Shown here piece by piece: positions 48,380 to 59,825 of a stretch of 64,000 nucleotides of DNA. A program made the translations under genes and the position numbers. The DNA comes from Strigamia acuminata. Its lineage: Eukaryota; Arthropoda; Chilopoda; Geophilomorpha; Linotaeniidae. Location: NCBI GenBank assembly GCA_949358305.1, contig OX442315.1, forward strand, positions 11,434,427 through 11,498,426. The letters are read 5' to 3'. Under the pieces are notes generated by a model. The model saw only the letters and a program-made list of their open reading frames with translations, had not been told where the DNA came from and did no database searches. Numbering within the stretch: position 1 is the first letter of the stretch; each line of letters starts with the position of its first letter.

Positions 48380-49373
48380 TGTCGCGCTCAACTCGGTCTG
48401 TCGCTGATACGTGGTATGAGTCACTCTCTAATCTCGCAATACCGCTCTAATCAAGCGGTTACCCAAAGAATGTGAAACGGCAAACAATGTAAAAGGTAAA
48501 TATAATAAATGTATTTATTATACGGGAATGTACAGGTAAAAGGTATAAAATATGTAAAGGAATAAGGGTAAAAGGTAAGGTGTGTGAAGTTGGCGGGAAA
48601 CTGGTCGAGGTCGTCCTTTGTTGGTGCTCTGGATCCAAGATGGCGTCCGCGTGGCAACGTGGTGTCGTCTTGGGCCGGCGTGGCAATGAATGGCGTCCTC
48701 GTCTCACGTTTCTCGTTCGGTTCTTCGGGCTCACGCTGGTCGGGCGCGAGTGAATGCCTAAAAGGTCTTACTTCTGGTCTGTTGTCTAGGTTTAGGGTTT
48801 TGTTTAGGTGTCCGGCGATCACACAGCGGCGGACGCTTGGTGGTTCCCGGCGATACACACAGCGGCGGGAACGCTCGTCGTGGTTACTGCAATTTAGGCT
48901 TGTGCGACCGTTTGTCTGCACAACTCGCTAAATTGGAGTAGGTTTACTATTTCTAGCTGGCTTGCTAAAATAGTGTGGTAATCTTGTTTCGCAGGTTACT
49001 CTGCGGAGGTTAACACAAATCAATCGTACTCACGTTGGAAGTCCCTTGTCCTAGGTCACTCCTGAAGTCTTTGTACTTAGGCTTGATCGTTTTAGGACGT
49101 TTGGCTTTTACGTGTATCTTGGTTGATTTTTGTGTTGGTTCTGCCCGCTCAGTGCAAGGCAAATTCCTTTGCACAAAGCGGGGGTGACAGGTGACTAAAG
49201 CCACCCAATGGTGGAGAAGACGAATCTCCTCCACTCCCCCAGGGCAGACGCCCGTCCATTGACTGGATGTCAATGCTCTGAGGGAAGGGAGGCGCGCGTG
49301 CGACTCCCCCTCTTTACCCGTATGTAGGCCACGAGAGAAACTCTTCGTGCCCCACCCCAGTCGGGTCACCACA
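48380..49373 (-). mobile_element. Solo LTR of the same gypsy family
   Basis: A 994-bp LTR flanked by AACT on both sides (48376-48379 and 49374-49377), inserted at the same point of the GFRP unit as the 3' LTR at 36690. No internal sequence. This is the standard product of recombination between the two LTRs of a full element. Confidence 0.92.
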
Positions 49374-50578
49374 AACTGATCATGTAAACAAACTAGTTTT
49401 CCAGAAAAGACAGACTTTGGAAACCTAAATTCTAGTTGTACGAGATAGATTTTGGGCGTTTTGCACATTGAAAACTGCAAAGCAAACACGTGTGCGTGCG
49501 CAGAAGTGCCGTACAGACCTTGATACTTCGTAACCCTTATTAAAAATGGCACAAATTATAAACAAAAACGATGTACGAAGTATTTGATAACACATTTTAA
49601 TGCTTCTTGCTTTTGGAACAAGTGTTATCCAATACAAACTGAATTTGGTTTGTTTAGAAGTTGAAATTGCGTTTTGTCAATTTTATGAATTTATGTTCAT
49701 CAAAAAAGGTTTTTTCTTGCCCTTTTTGTTCACTTTTGTGCATCTAAAAATAAATTTTTACCTTTTTAGTCACTCCATTTTTGCACTTTTATATTGCATA
49801 CGTGGAAAAAGCTTTTTTTGGGTTATTTTATCTGATTACAAGTCTAGACGTCTCGATTTTTTACTTCATAAAAACAATGCATTTTTAATCAGACAATCAT
49901 GACAATCAGACTATCATGTTTTTAAATTTAATTTTTCACCTGAACAACTAAAATAAGGTTGAATGTAATCAACTAGGCTTATTTACACAAGTTGTTTTAT
50001 TTCAATTTCAAAATGACACCAAACCAAGAATCGAAATAATCAAATACATACTACTGAAACATTCCTGCTCAGAATCGCACCTCACGCCCTCTAGTAGCAA
50101 TTATAGTGCTTTATGCATTAGTGCAATATGACTCAAAATCGAAGAAATATCGACTACGGACACTTGCCACCTGACGCCCGACGTTTAAAGTTTTGGCAAA
50201 AAGGGGGAATCAGATGCCTGACACCTGACACCGGACAGTTAGTCCGGAATAGTCCAGGTGTTTACTGTTTAGTCCATCCCCATGCAAACACGGTAGATGT
50301 TTAGTAATGCTAAAACTCCTTCTAGATCGGACATACTGCGCCTTTGATTTGCCACAGAGCAAATTTACGAGGTCCGATGCAAAATCCAAGTGTAGGGTCT
50401 TTGTGGATAAAATTATAAATTCAGAGGGAAGGGCCCCAAGAAGGGCTATGAAAAGAGCTCCCACAACAAAGACCACTACCGAATTTATATATATTTATTT
50501 ATTTAATCATTGAAAACACTCACAGATAAATACACGTAAGGAATATACAAGTATTTGGACTGGTTGGAAGCCCGAGCT

Positions 50579-51144
50579 TCAGTCTGGCGAAGAGTACAAA
50601 GTCCAAACAATCCAGTTTTCCACTCCACTCGAACAGATTACTCGATAACCGTAGTGTTCCAATTTCGAGAAAAAGACGCCTGGCGTATCATCCAGCTCGT
50701 AGTAATCACTGTTGTTGGAAAATAAAAAAAAAATAAAAGGAAAATAAAAACGACCATTGGCATTTGAACCACACGTTACTATTTGAGGCCGGTTGCAGGG
50801 TTGATTTTCAAGGTTATTCTGAAGATACCCATTAATTCCTCAATGGGGGCATCTTTATTTGCCACAGAGCAAATTTACGAGGTCCGATGCAAAATCCAAG
50901 TGTAGGGTCTTTGTGGATAAAATTATAAATTCAGAGGGAAGGGCCCCAAGAAGGGCTATGAAAAGAGCTCCCACAACAAAGACCACTACCGAATTTATAT
51001 ATATTTATTTATTTAATCATAGTCCTGTGGTTTCCTGGCTGCTGTAATAATTAACAAATAATAATGAAAATTAAATACTGTAATGAAATAGAGAGAACAT
51101 TTTCTTACTTGTGATATTCTACAGCGAACTATTAAACACGGCAT
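50579..51144 (-). pseudogene. GCHFR: GFRP copy F, exon 2 disrupted by a local insertion
   Basis: Exon 1 (51144-51109, MPCLIVRCRISQ) and exon 3 (50708-50579: DYYELDDTPGVFFSKLEHYG, YRVICSSG, IVWTLYSS) are intact and GFRP-like. Exon 2 keeps only its 3' part (50857-50780: NKDAPIEELMGI). Its 5' part has been replaced by about 163 bases (50857-51019) copied from 50345-50508, so the exon 2 acceptor and first codons are lost. Sister of copy B. Exon 3 is the probable ancestor of exon 3 in D and E, before the 15-base deletion. Confidence 0.85.
50857..51019. repeat. Templated insertion copied from 50345-50508
   Basis: TTTGCCACAGAGCAAATTTA through TTTATTTAATCAT is repeated exactly from about 500 bases to the left. 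Compared with copy B, about 14 bases of exon 2 are deleted at the site, and both junctions show short shared sequence (TTTATTT and ATCAT). Confidence 0.85.
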
Positions 51145-51742
51145 CGTAAACGCTAATCCGTGTGATTGTTAGGAATAAGGTTTTTCCGCTATTTTGTTAC
51201 ACTGCGCCTGCGCCAACGTGCTGCTGCGCCACCCTGTGTTGGCACCACGATGTTGGGACATACGTAGTACACCAATTATTACATTGTCATGTGCTCAGTT
51301 CTCTAGGTAAGTGAAAATCGAGATTTTATTTATCAGGATAACCGTGTGTGTTTACCTGGCATTAGTTTTCTGATAAACACGTCAATTATCCATAATGCAT
51401 TTTTATTATCTGGAACAACAAAATGGTTGTCGATCTATTTCAGCCCCTAAACAAATCAAATTTAGCCCATGCAACTTCTCCCAAAAGCAAAAATCGTTAA
51501 AATTTGTTATAAAACCAAGGAATATATCATTTTTGTTTATAATTGATGCCATTTTTAATTAATGCTACGGAATATTACGGTCAGTACGGCACTTACGCAT
51601 GCAAAGGTGTTTGCATGTAGTTTGCAATGCGCAAAACGTAATGCTAAGAACTCCCTCTAGATTGGACATACTGCGCCTTTGATTTGCCACAGAGCAAATT
51701 TGTGAGGTCCGGTGCAAAATCTGAGTGTTGGGCCTTTGTGGA

Positions 51743-51870
51743 CAGTGCTGGACTGGCCCGGCGGACTACTGGGAGTTTCCCGGTGGCTGCTGTGGCCTGT
51801 CCCGACTTCATTAATTGTGGCGCGGACATCCAGATTTCCCGGCAATAAATTTGTTCCCAGTCCAGCCCTG
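51743..51870. mobile_element. hAT-type MITE in the 3' flank of GFRP copy G
   Basis: Ends CAGTGCTGGACTGG and (inverted) CAGGGCTGGACTGG. It is flanked by an exact 8-bp target duplication TTTGTGGA (51735-51742 and 51871-51878). The other GFRP copies have the uninterrupted CTTTGTGGATAGATTT, which proves the insertion. 128 bp, non-coding. Confidence 0.88.
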
Positions 51871-52064
51871 TTTGTGGATAGATTTATAGATTCAAAGGGA
51901 AAGGCCCAAGAAGGGCTTTTTAAAGATCTGCCACAACACAGACCACTACTGTCAATAAATTAATGAATTTATTTATTTATTTAATCATTGAAAACACTCA
52001 AATGTGAATACATCACATGGAATATGCACGTGTTTGTACTGGTTGGACGCCGACGGAGGGCGCT

Positions 52065-52489
52065 TCATGGTGCGTATAGAGTCCAAACAATCGTTTCCAT
52101 TCCACTCGAACTCATTACTCGATAACCAATTCCTTCCAATTTATTTAAAACGACGCTGGGTGGATCCATTAGTTCGTAGTATTCACTGTTGTTGGAAAAG
52201 AGAAGAAAATGAATAAAAGGAAAATAACAACTGTTACCGTATTGCAATTTGAATAAACTGTTACTCTTGGCCGCCGGTTACAGGATTGTTGCTCTTCATA
52301 AGGATTGAACTGAAGTTTTCCATTAATTTTTTAATACGTGAGTCTGCATTGTTGTCAATTGTTGGCTGACCCCAGTGTTTTCCATCATGCTAAAGCAATA
52401 AACAAATTAGAATGAAATTAGAATACTGCAATTACATAGACGGAACATTTTCTTACGAGCAGTTTACAGCGCATTAACAAATACGGCAT
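52065..52489 (-). CDS. GCHFR: GTP cyclohydrolase I feedback regulatory protein, copy G
   Basis: Exons 52489-52457 (MPYLLMRCKLL), 52389-52265 and 52185-52065, with matching phases. The product is about 92 aa. Exon 2 has one codon more than in C (SSILMKSNNPVTGGQE region). Exon 3 carries EYYELMDPPSVVLNKLEGIG, YRVMSSSG and IVWTLYAP. The frame is intact and the product is close to C. In its promoter the kB-like site has decayed (GCGAAATCCC) while the TGCGCATGCGCC motif at about 52606 is the most complete of all copies. Confidence 0.88.
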
Positions 52490-53150
52490 CTTAAACGTTA
52501 ATCCGTGGAACTGTCTGTTAAGAATAATGCTGTTCTTCTATTTTCTTACGGAAGTGGTTCGCCCGCGAACACAAAAGACTGGCGAAATCCCATTCAGGAT
52601 TACACTGCGCATGCGCCTGCGTGCATCTGCGCCGCCCTGTGTCGGCACTACGATGCTGGTACATACGAACACCAATTATGCTTATTACATTTACACGTCC
52701 TCACTTGACTAGATAAGCGAAAATCTGAATTTAACCTTTGTGGAAAACTGATCATGTAAACAAACCAGTTTTTCAGAAAAAACTAAATTCTGTTGTACGA
52801 GATAGATTTTGGGCGTTTTGCACATTGAAAACTGCAATGCAAACACGTGTGCGTGCGCAGAAGTGCCGTACACCCGTACAGACTTTCATACTTCGTAACC
52901 CTAGTAGCAATTCCGTGATCTCCGTCTCCTGAATCGAAATTCTTACGACACACAACAGTATCACTACTGTTGTGTGTCGTAAGAATTTCACCAACTGTAA
53001 CTTGCAAGAAACAGAAATAAATATAGATCAATTCATAAATCCGTCGATATTTGGATTTATTTTTTGCAGGATGATTCAAAAACACTGGAAATAAACAACT
53101 GAGACATAATAAACCCAATGATAATGATGTCTCTGCTGACCTTGAACATA

Positions 53151-53699
53151 CAGGGTGGTTCAGAAAGTCTGGTTCACAGTAAATAATTCCCAAACTGTTC
53201 TAGATGTTGATTCAGCAAAACGATATCTAAGGTAGTATGTCGGGGGAAATCCAATTATGACATCCAATTTGACTTCTGAGGTCATCTTCAAGGTCATTCA
53301 TATTGTAACTCGAGAACCGTGACAGTTAGAGCAAAAAAGTGAATTAGAAAGTTGTAGAGCATCATCCAATTAGTCTAGAACTGTTCTTTAAAAAATTATT
53401 TCTAACTGAAAAGTTTTGAGAAAAAAGGTCTGAAACATTAGTCTACTCAGCATTGTAACTCAGCTTTGTAACCTAAAACTATTGAGGCAACCAAGTTAAT
53501 CCTCAATTAGGACACTTTGTTGGGTCATACTTGGAAGTGGAAGAGAGGAAACACAAAAGGAAAAAAATAATTTATTTTGGAAATACATTCCACATGATAG
53601 TTTTAGGTTACATACTACCTTAACAATCATTTTGCTGAATCAACATCTAGAACAGTTTGCGAATTATTTACTGTGAACCAGACTTTCTGAACCATCCTG
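53151..53699. mobile_element. Non-autonomous DNA transposon with 75-90 bp terminal inverted repeats
   Basis: Starts CAGGGTGGTTCAGAAAGTCT and ends with its inverse (AGACTTTCTGAACCATCCTG). Similarity continues inward for about 80 bases, including AACTGTTCTAGATGTTGATT. It is flanked by TA. 549 bp without a transposase. TA target and CAGGGTG-type ends fit the Tc1/mariner group. A one-ended relative starts near 58976 (TACAGGGTGAACAAAAAGTC). Confidence 0.8.
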
Positions 53700-54017
53700 T
53701 ATATTTCAAAGTCATTAATTTTTTTCTAGTGTTCATTACAGTAAAGCATCAATTATCCACACTAGTTGGGAGACAGAAGTTCTTAAAACCGATTTCTTCG
53801 CATAAACATAAAATGTTCATGCTTCTGTACATTGGCATTACAGAAAATAAAAAAATAATAAATACGGAGTACAAATTTACAATGTCCGGTGCAAAATCTG
53901 AGTGTGGGCCTTTGTGGATAGATTTATAGATTAAAAAGTAAGAACCCCACAAATGACTGTGAAAAAAGCTTCCACAACACAGATCACGACCATCAATGAC
54001 TTTATTTCTTTATTTCT

Positions 54018-54696
54018 TCATTTAGTATGTGCTGATACGGAAAGTGTGCCTGAGTAGGGCGGTTCTTCTTTGCCTGAGTAGAGCGATTCTTTTTTGCCTG
54101 AGTAGGTCGATTCTTTTTTGCCTGAGTAGGTCGATTCTTTTTTGCCTGAGTAGGTCGATTCTTTTTTGCCTGAGTAGGGCGATTCTTTTTTGCCTGAGTA
54201 GGGCGATTCTTTTTTGCCTGAGTAGGTCGATTCTTCTTTGCCTGAGTAGGGCGATTCTTCTTTGCCTGAGCAGGGCGATTCTTCTTTGTACAGAGTCCAA
54301 ACAATCGTGCTTGCCGCTCCACTCGCACCGATTACTCGATAACCAGATTGCTCCAAGTGAGACAAAACCGCGCCGGGTGCTTCGCAGATCTCGTAGAAAT
54401 GGCTGTCATTGAGAAATAGAAATAAAAATAAAAATACTGTCATTGCAATGTGGACCACTGATTACTGATGGACGCCAGTAGTCTGATTGCTCGCCGTTAC
54501 ACAGTTGGCTCCGAGTTCCGTCATTAATTTCGGCATGGAATCGTCTTTATTGTCGTCAACTCTCGTCAAACTCGCGTACCCTCCTTCCTAAAACAATAAA
54601 CAAATAATTAAAATAATAAAATAGTATATCTGTGAATAATTAGGCGAAACATTTTCCTACGGGAGATACTTGACAGCGAATTATCAAATATGGCAT
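54018..54696 (-). CDS. GCHFR: GFRP copy H with a repetitive C-terminal extension
   Basis: Exons 54696-54661 (MPYLIIRCQVSP), 54587-54466 and 54402-54018, with phases and splice ends correct. Core: LTRVDDNKDDSMPKLMTELG in exon 2; HFYEICEAPGAVLSHLEQSG, YRVIGASG and IVWTLYKE in exon 3. The family ends here, and indeed ends in KE in vertebrates, but the frame continues through ten 8-residue repeats (consensus KxES-P/T-YSG) to TGA at 54018. About 181 aa in all against about 92 for its neighbours. The tail is rich in Lys, Glu, Ser and Tyr. It sits in the 3' end of exon 3, so no splicing change is needed. Sister of copy J. Confidence 0.82.
54045..54290 (-). repeat. 24-bp tandem repeat encoding the copy H tail
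   Basis: Ten units of 24 bases (plus-strand core GCCTGAGTAGGTCGATTCTT), with variation at fixed positions (G/T in GGGC or GGTC, C/T in TTCTTC or TTCTTT). The period is a multiple of three and all ten units keep the frame open from the GFRP core. Confidence 0.95.
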
Positions 54697-54765
54697 CGTG
54701 TCGCTGTTAGAACAGTGCAGTTCTTACATTTTATTATTATACTTTTCCGTTCGTAAACAAAGACA

Positions 54766-54815
54766 GGGTAAATCCCATTCATGCGAACAATGCGCCTGCG
54801 CTAACGTGCATCTGC
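54766..54815 (-). promoter_or_regulatory. Promoter block of GFRP copy H
   Basis: GGGTAAATCCC at 54766-54776, 70 bases above the ATG, followed by TGCGCCTGCGC. A T replaces one A of the kB-like motif, still a Dorsal-type match. Confidence 0.35.
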
Positions 54816-54849
54816 GCCATCCCGTGACGGCACTGAGACACATTTTACC

Positions 54850-56690
54850 GCGCTTCAAGCAAAACAACCAGGCTTAAATCATAGGTATCATAAGTCGCCA
54901 TCAGCAAAGGAAACCGCCAACATGGTAAGTGTCAACAATATATATTTTTCGAAATTGACATTTAAATTTTTCCAGGATAATTCAAAGACACTTAAAAGAA
55001 ACAATTGTGGCATCAAAAACATGATTACGCTTACTAATGGCATGGATAAAAACTATAGATCCTGTTGAATGCAAAGAAATAAGTTGTCAACCAGTAATTT
55101 TAATTATTGGGAAAGTGAGTTTGTCATTAATTTATTTTTTTACTTTGAAAAATTCATTATTTTGATATTTTCAAATACGTAGAAAATCGAAGGTTTGCCT
55201 TTGGAAAGCATGCACAATCGGTATCACGAATGCCTTCACTTAGTTGGCTACATGGCCATCTTTTACGGCAAATTGAAGAGCCATCATCTGTATTCGAGCG
55301 AGGCGTTAACATACAAAGACCTACTTTGTTTTGGATCCACATAATGATTCATCGAATATGAAAACGTTAATGATTGGTTTACAAATACACAATAAGGGAC
55401 CGGTGTAATTGGACGTATATCGAGAGAGGCAGAATTTACTGGTGGATTGACCAAGCACGATTTATTCATGTACCGCTAAAATGCATAACTTAAATACGTA
55501 ATCTAATCATTTGTAAACTTATTTTTTCTTTCTAGTTATTGTGGCTATGGGAATTGTGGTCGTAGGGATCAAATCCTGGCCTCTACTGCTCTGCTGTGAC
55601 TTTGTTAATGGGTTTCAGCAGTGGCAAACTATGATCTTTAGGACATACTCGTAGATTAGAATCCACTGGAATAGTGTTGTAGAATTTGTTTGCAGCATAA
55701 TAAGCCAAATAAAAAATAAAAACTATTCAAATATTTTTGCAAATTTTACGTTTCTTTTTATTCCTTTGCAGTTTGATTATTGCTGCTAACCGATGGAGAG
55801 ATTGTTCACATTTTGAAGCGTTTATTAGAACTTTGGATGAATCTGGGAGCAAAAATCTATGTAAAATAATACCTAAAGCTAGATTGGAGTGCCGCTACGA
55901 ATATCTCACTGGGGCTGCACCAATCAGGTAAAGCCTGGTTCACACTTGCGGATACGTTGCATTCGTATCCGTATCCGTAAGTGTGAACCAGGCTTTACCG
56001 GGAAATCTGGAAGGGTCGGGCCACATGGACAGGCTACAGTGGGCCAGGGGCGGTCCACCAGACAACAGGTCATCGGGAAATTTCGGGTAGCCCGCTGAGC
56101 CAGTCCAAATAGGCTGCTACAGCATCTGACATCGTGACAAAAGCGAGCTGTGGTGTGTGTATTTTAATATTCTACTTATTTTTTGGTTTCTGACCTGAGT
56201 TATTTGATGGTGTATCAACCTGAAATAAAATAAAAAAAATTTTAGCTGGATAAAAGCTTATTTATTTATTGGGATTTTTTTTTCTTTCTGGATAATAATA
56301 AACATTTAGTATAACGTCGGTTAATAATTTAGAATATCGTGCACATGAGTTAAATCAGCAACAAGATGTATTAGTTAACGCATTCAAAATTAGAAGGCCC
56401 TGTACATAATTTAGCAACATTTAAACATAACCATTTCCACCTACACATTTTTCGAAAAAATATACTTCATTTAAACAATAAAAACCACGGCCCGTATGGT
56501 CGTGTTGAGCTCGCCAAAAGATGAGTCGTTGGCTTGCAACCCACTCACCAGCGGTCGCGACTTAGCCGTAGTCATCTCTGAGCAGACGACACACGATTTT
56601 CAAACTCAATTCAGAGGAAAATCTCGTCCAATTTACAGGACTAAAACCCACCACAAAAAAAAACCAGCTTCTCTCGCTTAAACACAATCG
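54850..56690. other. Intergenic, no gene recognised; hairpin element
   Basis: Near 54890-54920 a short match to the 5' edge of the orphan exon at 26715 is seen (AGTCGCCATCAGCAAAGGAA). The rest up to 56690 is low-complexity or unassigned, with a perfect hairpin at 55927-55999 followed by 56000-56110, which has hAT-like wording (GGAAATCTGGAAGG, GGGCCACATGG). Confidence 0.45.
55927..55999. mobile_element. Short perfect hairpin (AAGCCTGGTTCACACTT type)
   Basis: GGTAAAGCCTGGTTCACACT, then TGCGGATACG, is mirrored exactly by the right arm ending AAGCCTGG's inverse, with a loop of about a dozen bases. 73 bp in all, likely a miniature element. Confidence 0.7.
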
Positions 56691-56879
56691 AATGCTAAAC
56701 CAGGAATAGTGGGCAACAGCGTGTCCGGCAACACCACCGGTCATCGCCCAATCGCGACATTTCTCCGCTCACAGACGTCACATTTATCCCATTTAACAAT
56801 ACTTTCGGTATTTTTTTTACAACAGTTTTACGTCTACATAACGTTACCGCTAGATGAAACGTCTCACCTGCGTATTGGC

Positions 56880-58552
56880 GCCGACCAATCAGGATGGAGT
56901 GCATACATATATAAAGTGTTTATTATTTTAAATTATCTTACAACTATCAACAATCATCTGCAGTCGCGTTGTATCATTTCCGACCTATCAGTGCATAATT
57001 CAAGATTTAGAACCGAAATAACGATCGTGAAAGTTAAAACGTTTTTGACGAAGATCGAAAATCCACGAAGCCAATAAATTATGACGACTGGAAGCGGAAG
57101 TTCGGTGAAAATCGAAGAATTGGGAAAAGATATCTTCGATTCATGGAAAATCAACATGGAAGCGACCATGTTAATAAATCGAATGAGTTCACACAATATA
57201 GCCGAAGGTAAAAGCGTACGAGACCATTTAAGAGAATTTTTCGACGCAGCCGACACATTGAACGAAATGGGCCTAACAATTCATCCTACCATCACAGCAA
57301 AATTGCTGCTGAATAGTCTGCCGAATTCCTACTTCCGATGCGCGATCGAAAACCTTGACGAATTACCAAAACCGGAAGAGCTGAAAATCATGATCATCGA
57401 ACATTTGGACGCAGTCGAAAAGAGAAACTTAGGTTGAAAAGGTGGTGTTTGGACAGCGGAGCAAATTCACACTTCTGTTCGAACGAATCTAGATTTTCAG
57501 AAATCGAATTCGGTGAAAACTGGAAGCTGGACTCAGATGGTGCTGCCTGGGAATCGGAATCGGAAATTATTAACGGAATAGGAACAGCCCAAATTCTCGT
57601 CAAAAGTAAGAACGGAATTGTGAATTTGATCTTAGAAAATACGGTGCTCATGTGGAATATTCCAGATTACATTATATCTGTCGGAGGTATCACCGATAAT
57701 GGATACAAAGTATTGTTCGACGACAAAGTCGCAGAAATCATAAATCCGGAAGGACAAATTGCGTTTACGGCAAAACGGAAGCGAGACGGATCATATTACA
57801 TCATTGACCAAAGCGCAAAACAAGTCGAAACGATAACTCAAGCTAACATCGAAATAAAAATTGTACCAAAACCGGAAGTGCTGGAAATTATGAAAGAATC
57901 AGACGCACACGGCGAACGAAACGAAACGGCGTTAAAAAGCGAGAAACCAAAGTCGGAAATATGGTGTTTGGACAGCGGAACAGATTCACACTGTTGTTCG
58001 AACAAATCGACCTTTTCAAAAATCGAATTAGTTGAAAACCGGGTGCTGATAATGGCTGATAACAAGCGATTAGGAATTATTGGAATAGGAACAGTCAAAA
58101 TTCTTGTCAAAAGTGAGAACGGAATTGTAAATTTGAACTTAGAAGAAACGCTGCTCGTGCCGGATTTACGAACGAATTTGTTATCTGTCGGAAAGATCAC
58201 CGATAATGGATACAAAGTATTGTTCGACGACAAAGTCGCAGAAATCATAAATGCAGAAGGACAAATTGTGTATACGGCAAAACGGAAGAAGAGAGACAGA
58301 TTATATTACATCAGCGACCAAAGCGCAAAACAAGTCGAAACGACAACTCAAGCGGAAATCGAAACAGGAATACTTTTCTTTTTATTTTTCTTTTTTCTTC
58401 TTCTTTTGACCGACGCATGTTGTTGGCTATTTCTAGTCCACCCTTTTGCATTTTTTCTGCGAATTGTAGTATTATTTTCTTTGTGTTGCACATTTGCATT
58501 TATTGGTAATGTAATTTCTTTTTGTCATCCTGGTTTAACTGTTAAGAGTTGA
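56880..58552 (+). pseudogene. Decayed Ty1/copia fragment with duplicated protease-like module
   Basis: 57081-57437 encodes a copia-type Gag piece (VRDHLREFFDAADTLNEMGL, LLLNSLPNSYFRCAIE, DELPKPEELK) in which the expected stretch after NMEATMLINRM is missing, an internal deletion. A second frame from 57434 holds WCLDSGANSHFCSN and about 170 codons later WCLDSGTDSHCCSN, each followed by the same GITDNGYKVLFDDKVAEIIN or GKITDNGYKVLFDDKVAEII block. These are two tandem copies of the copia protease and its downstream segment. There is no integrase, reverse transcriptase or recognisable LTR. The C-terminus runs into hydrophobic low-complexity sequence. A TATATAAAG at 56909 could be an old promoter. 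Confidence 0.75.
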
Positions 58553-59540
58553 GGTGATTGATGTAAATTGAACTTGTAAAAAATACTCTTATGTGTTTTG
58601 ATTTAAAAATAAATATCAATTCTTTGTACAAAACAACATTACTTTGGTAAATCTGTCAGTGCATTGATTTCCTTATTTTTTGCTGGGATCTATAATTTAG
58701 GAGTCGCATTAGAAGTCTGACAAGTGAGTAGAATATCTAAGTGGTGTGGTTTTTGTCGCATCACAGTTCTGCATTTGAAACCAAGTAGAATTTTTTTAAC
58801 CTTGAGCATAACTTTCCAATACAAATGGTCAATTTTTCTTATTTTGTGAAGTTCTCATTTCATAGGTGATTCTCTGAAGGAATCTTTGTTTAATACTGCT
58901 GATCGCATTATCATTTATTAATTATACTATCTGACCAAATCCATGTTCCTTTGGTCAGAAGTAAGAATGGACTATACAGGGTGAACAAAAAGTCTGTCAC
59001 TTCACAAAATATTTCTGAAAGTGCTGACAATGCATCTAATCTGTTGATGGCAAAGTACTAAAGTTGGGTGGGGCAATCTTTTGTCGATTACTTGATGTCA
59101 TGTGACTGGATTCAACCAATCCCGAAAGTAATCATTTCACCAAATAAGCAACTAATCAAGTAATCAAGTAATCACCCCAAACCATGATTTTCTGCTGACT
59201 TGGGCCGATTATAAGTGCTCTCTCGACTGAAACTAACATGGCGGCGCCAGACCCACTTAAACTACACAAGGTCATAACATAACAAAGTCTACTCACTTGT
59301 TAGTCATTTTGGGAGACAGTCGGAACGCAACCGTTTGCCTTGCTGGCTATTCAACAACTCGTGGGCCGCTACGTGGCCCGCCCACTTCCGGAAGGGTCAC
59401 TTCCGGGGCTCGATTGGCTAATCAAGGACCCGCAGCTCCACCTGGTTACGGAGGCCCGCAACAGACGCGAGAAACACAAGAGGCTCGTGCACCAAGTGTC
59501 TTGCGCTGTAGGCGAGTGATCAGCCTGCAGTTGCAACTGG
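58553..59540. other. Intergenic, repeat remnants
   Basis: Contains a single end of a TACAGGGTG-type element (about 58976) and a GC-rich patch at 59340-59540 (CACTTCCGGAAGGGTCACTTCCGG). No gene. Confidence 0.45.
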
Positions 59541-59825
59541 TCACAAACTCCCTCTAGATCGGACATACTGCGCCTTTGATTTGCCACACAGAAAATTTGT
59601 TAGGTCCGGTGCAAAATCCGAGTGTGGGGCCTTTGTGGATAGATTTATAGATTCAAAGGGAAGAGTCCAAGAAGGGCTGTATAAAGAGCTGCCACAACAC
59701 AGACCACTACCGTCAATAAATTAATGAATTACTTTATTTATTTAATCATTGAAAACACTCAAATATGAATACATCACACGGAATATACATGTGTTTGGAC
59801 TGGCTGGAAGCCGACGGGGAGGGCT

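Larger units (their letters stand above)
47085..49373. repeat. Near-identical copy of 35401-37684
   Basis: From AGGTTGAATG (47091) the sequence repeats 35401 onward with a shift of 11,690 and only a handful of substitutions and one G indel. It includes GFRP copy E and a solo LTR. The left junction cuts into gag at a short overlap (AAATAAGG). There is no 5' LTR at this junction. Confidence 0.92.

Noticed and set aside
54029-54412. Plus-strand leucine/serine-rich repeat frame (membrane-like)
   Set aside because: Antisense of the copy H repeat tail; all frames are open because the 24-base unit lacks stops.
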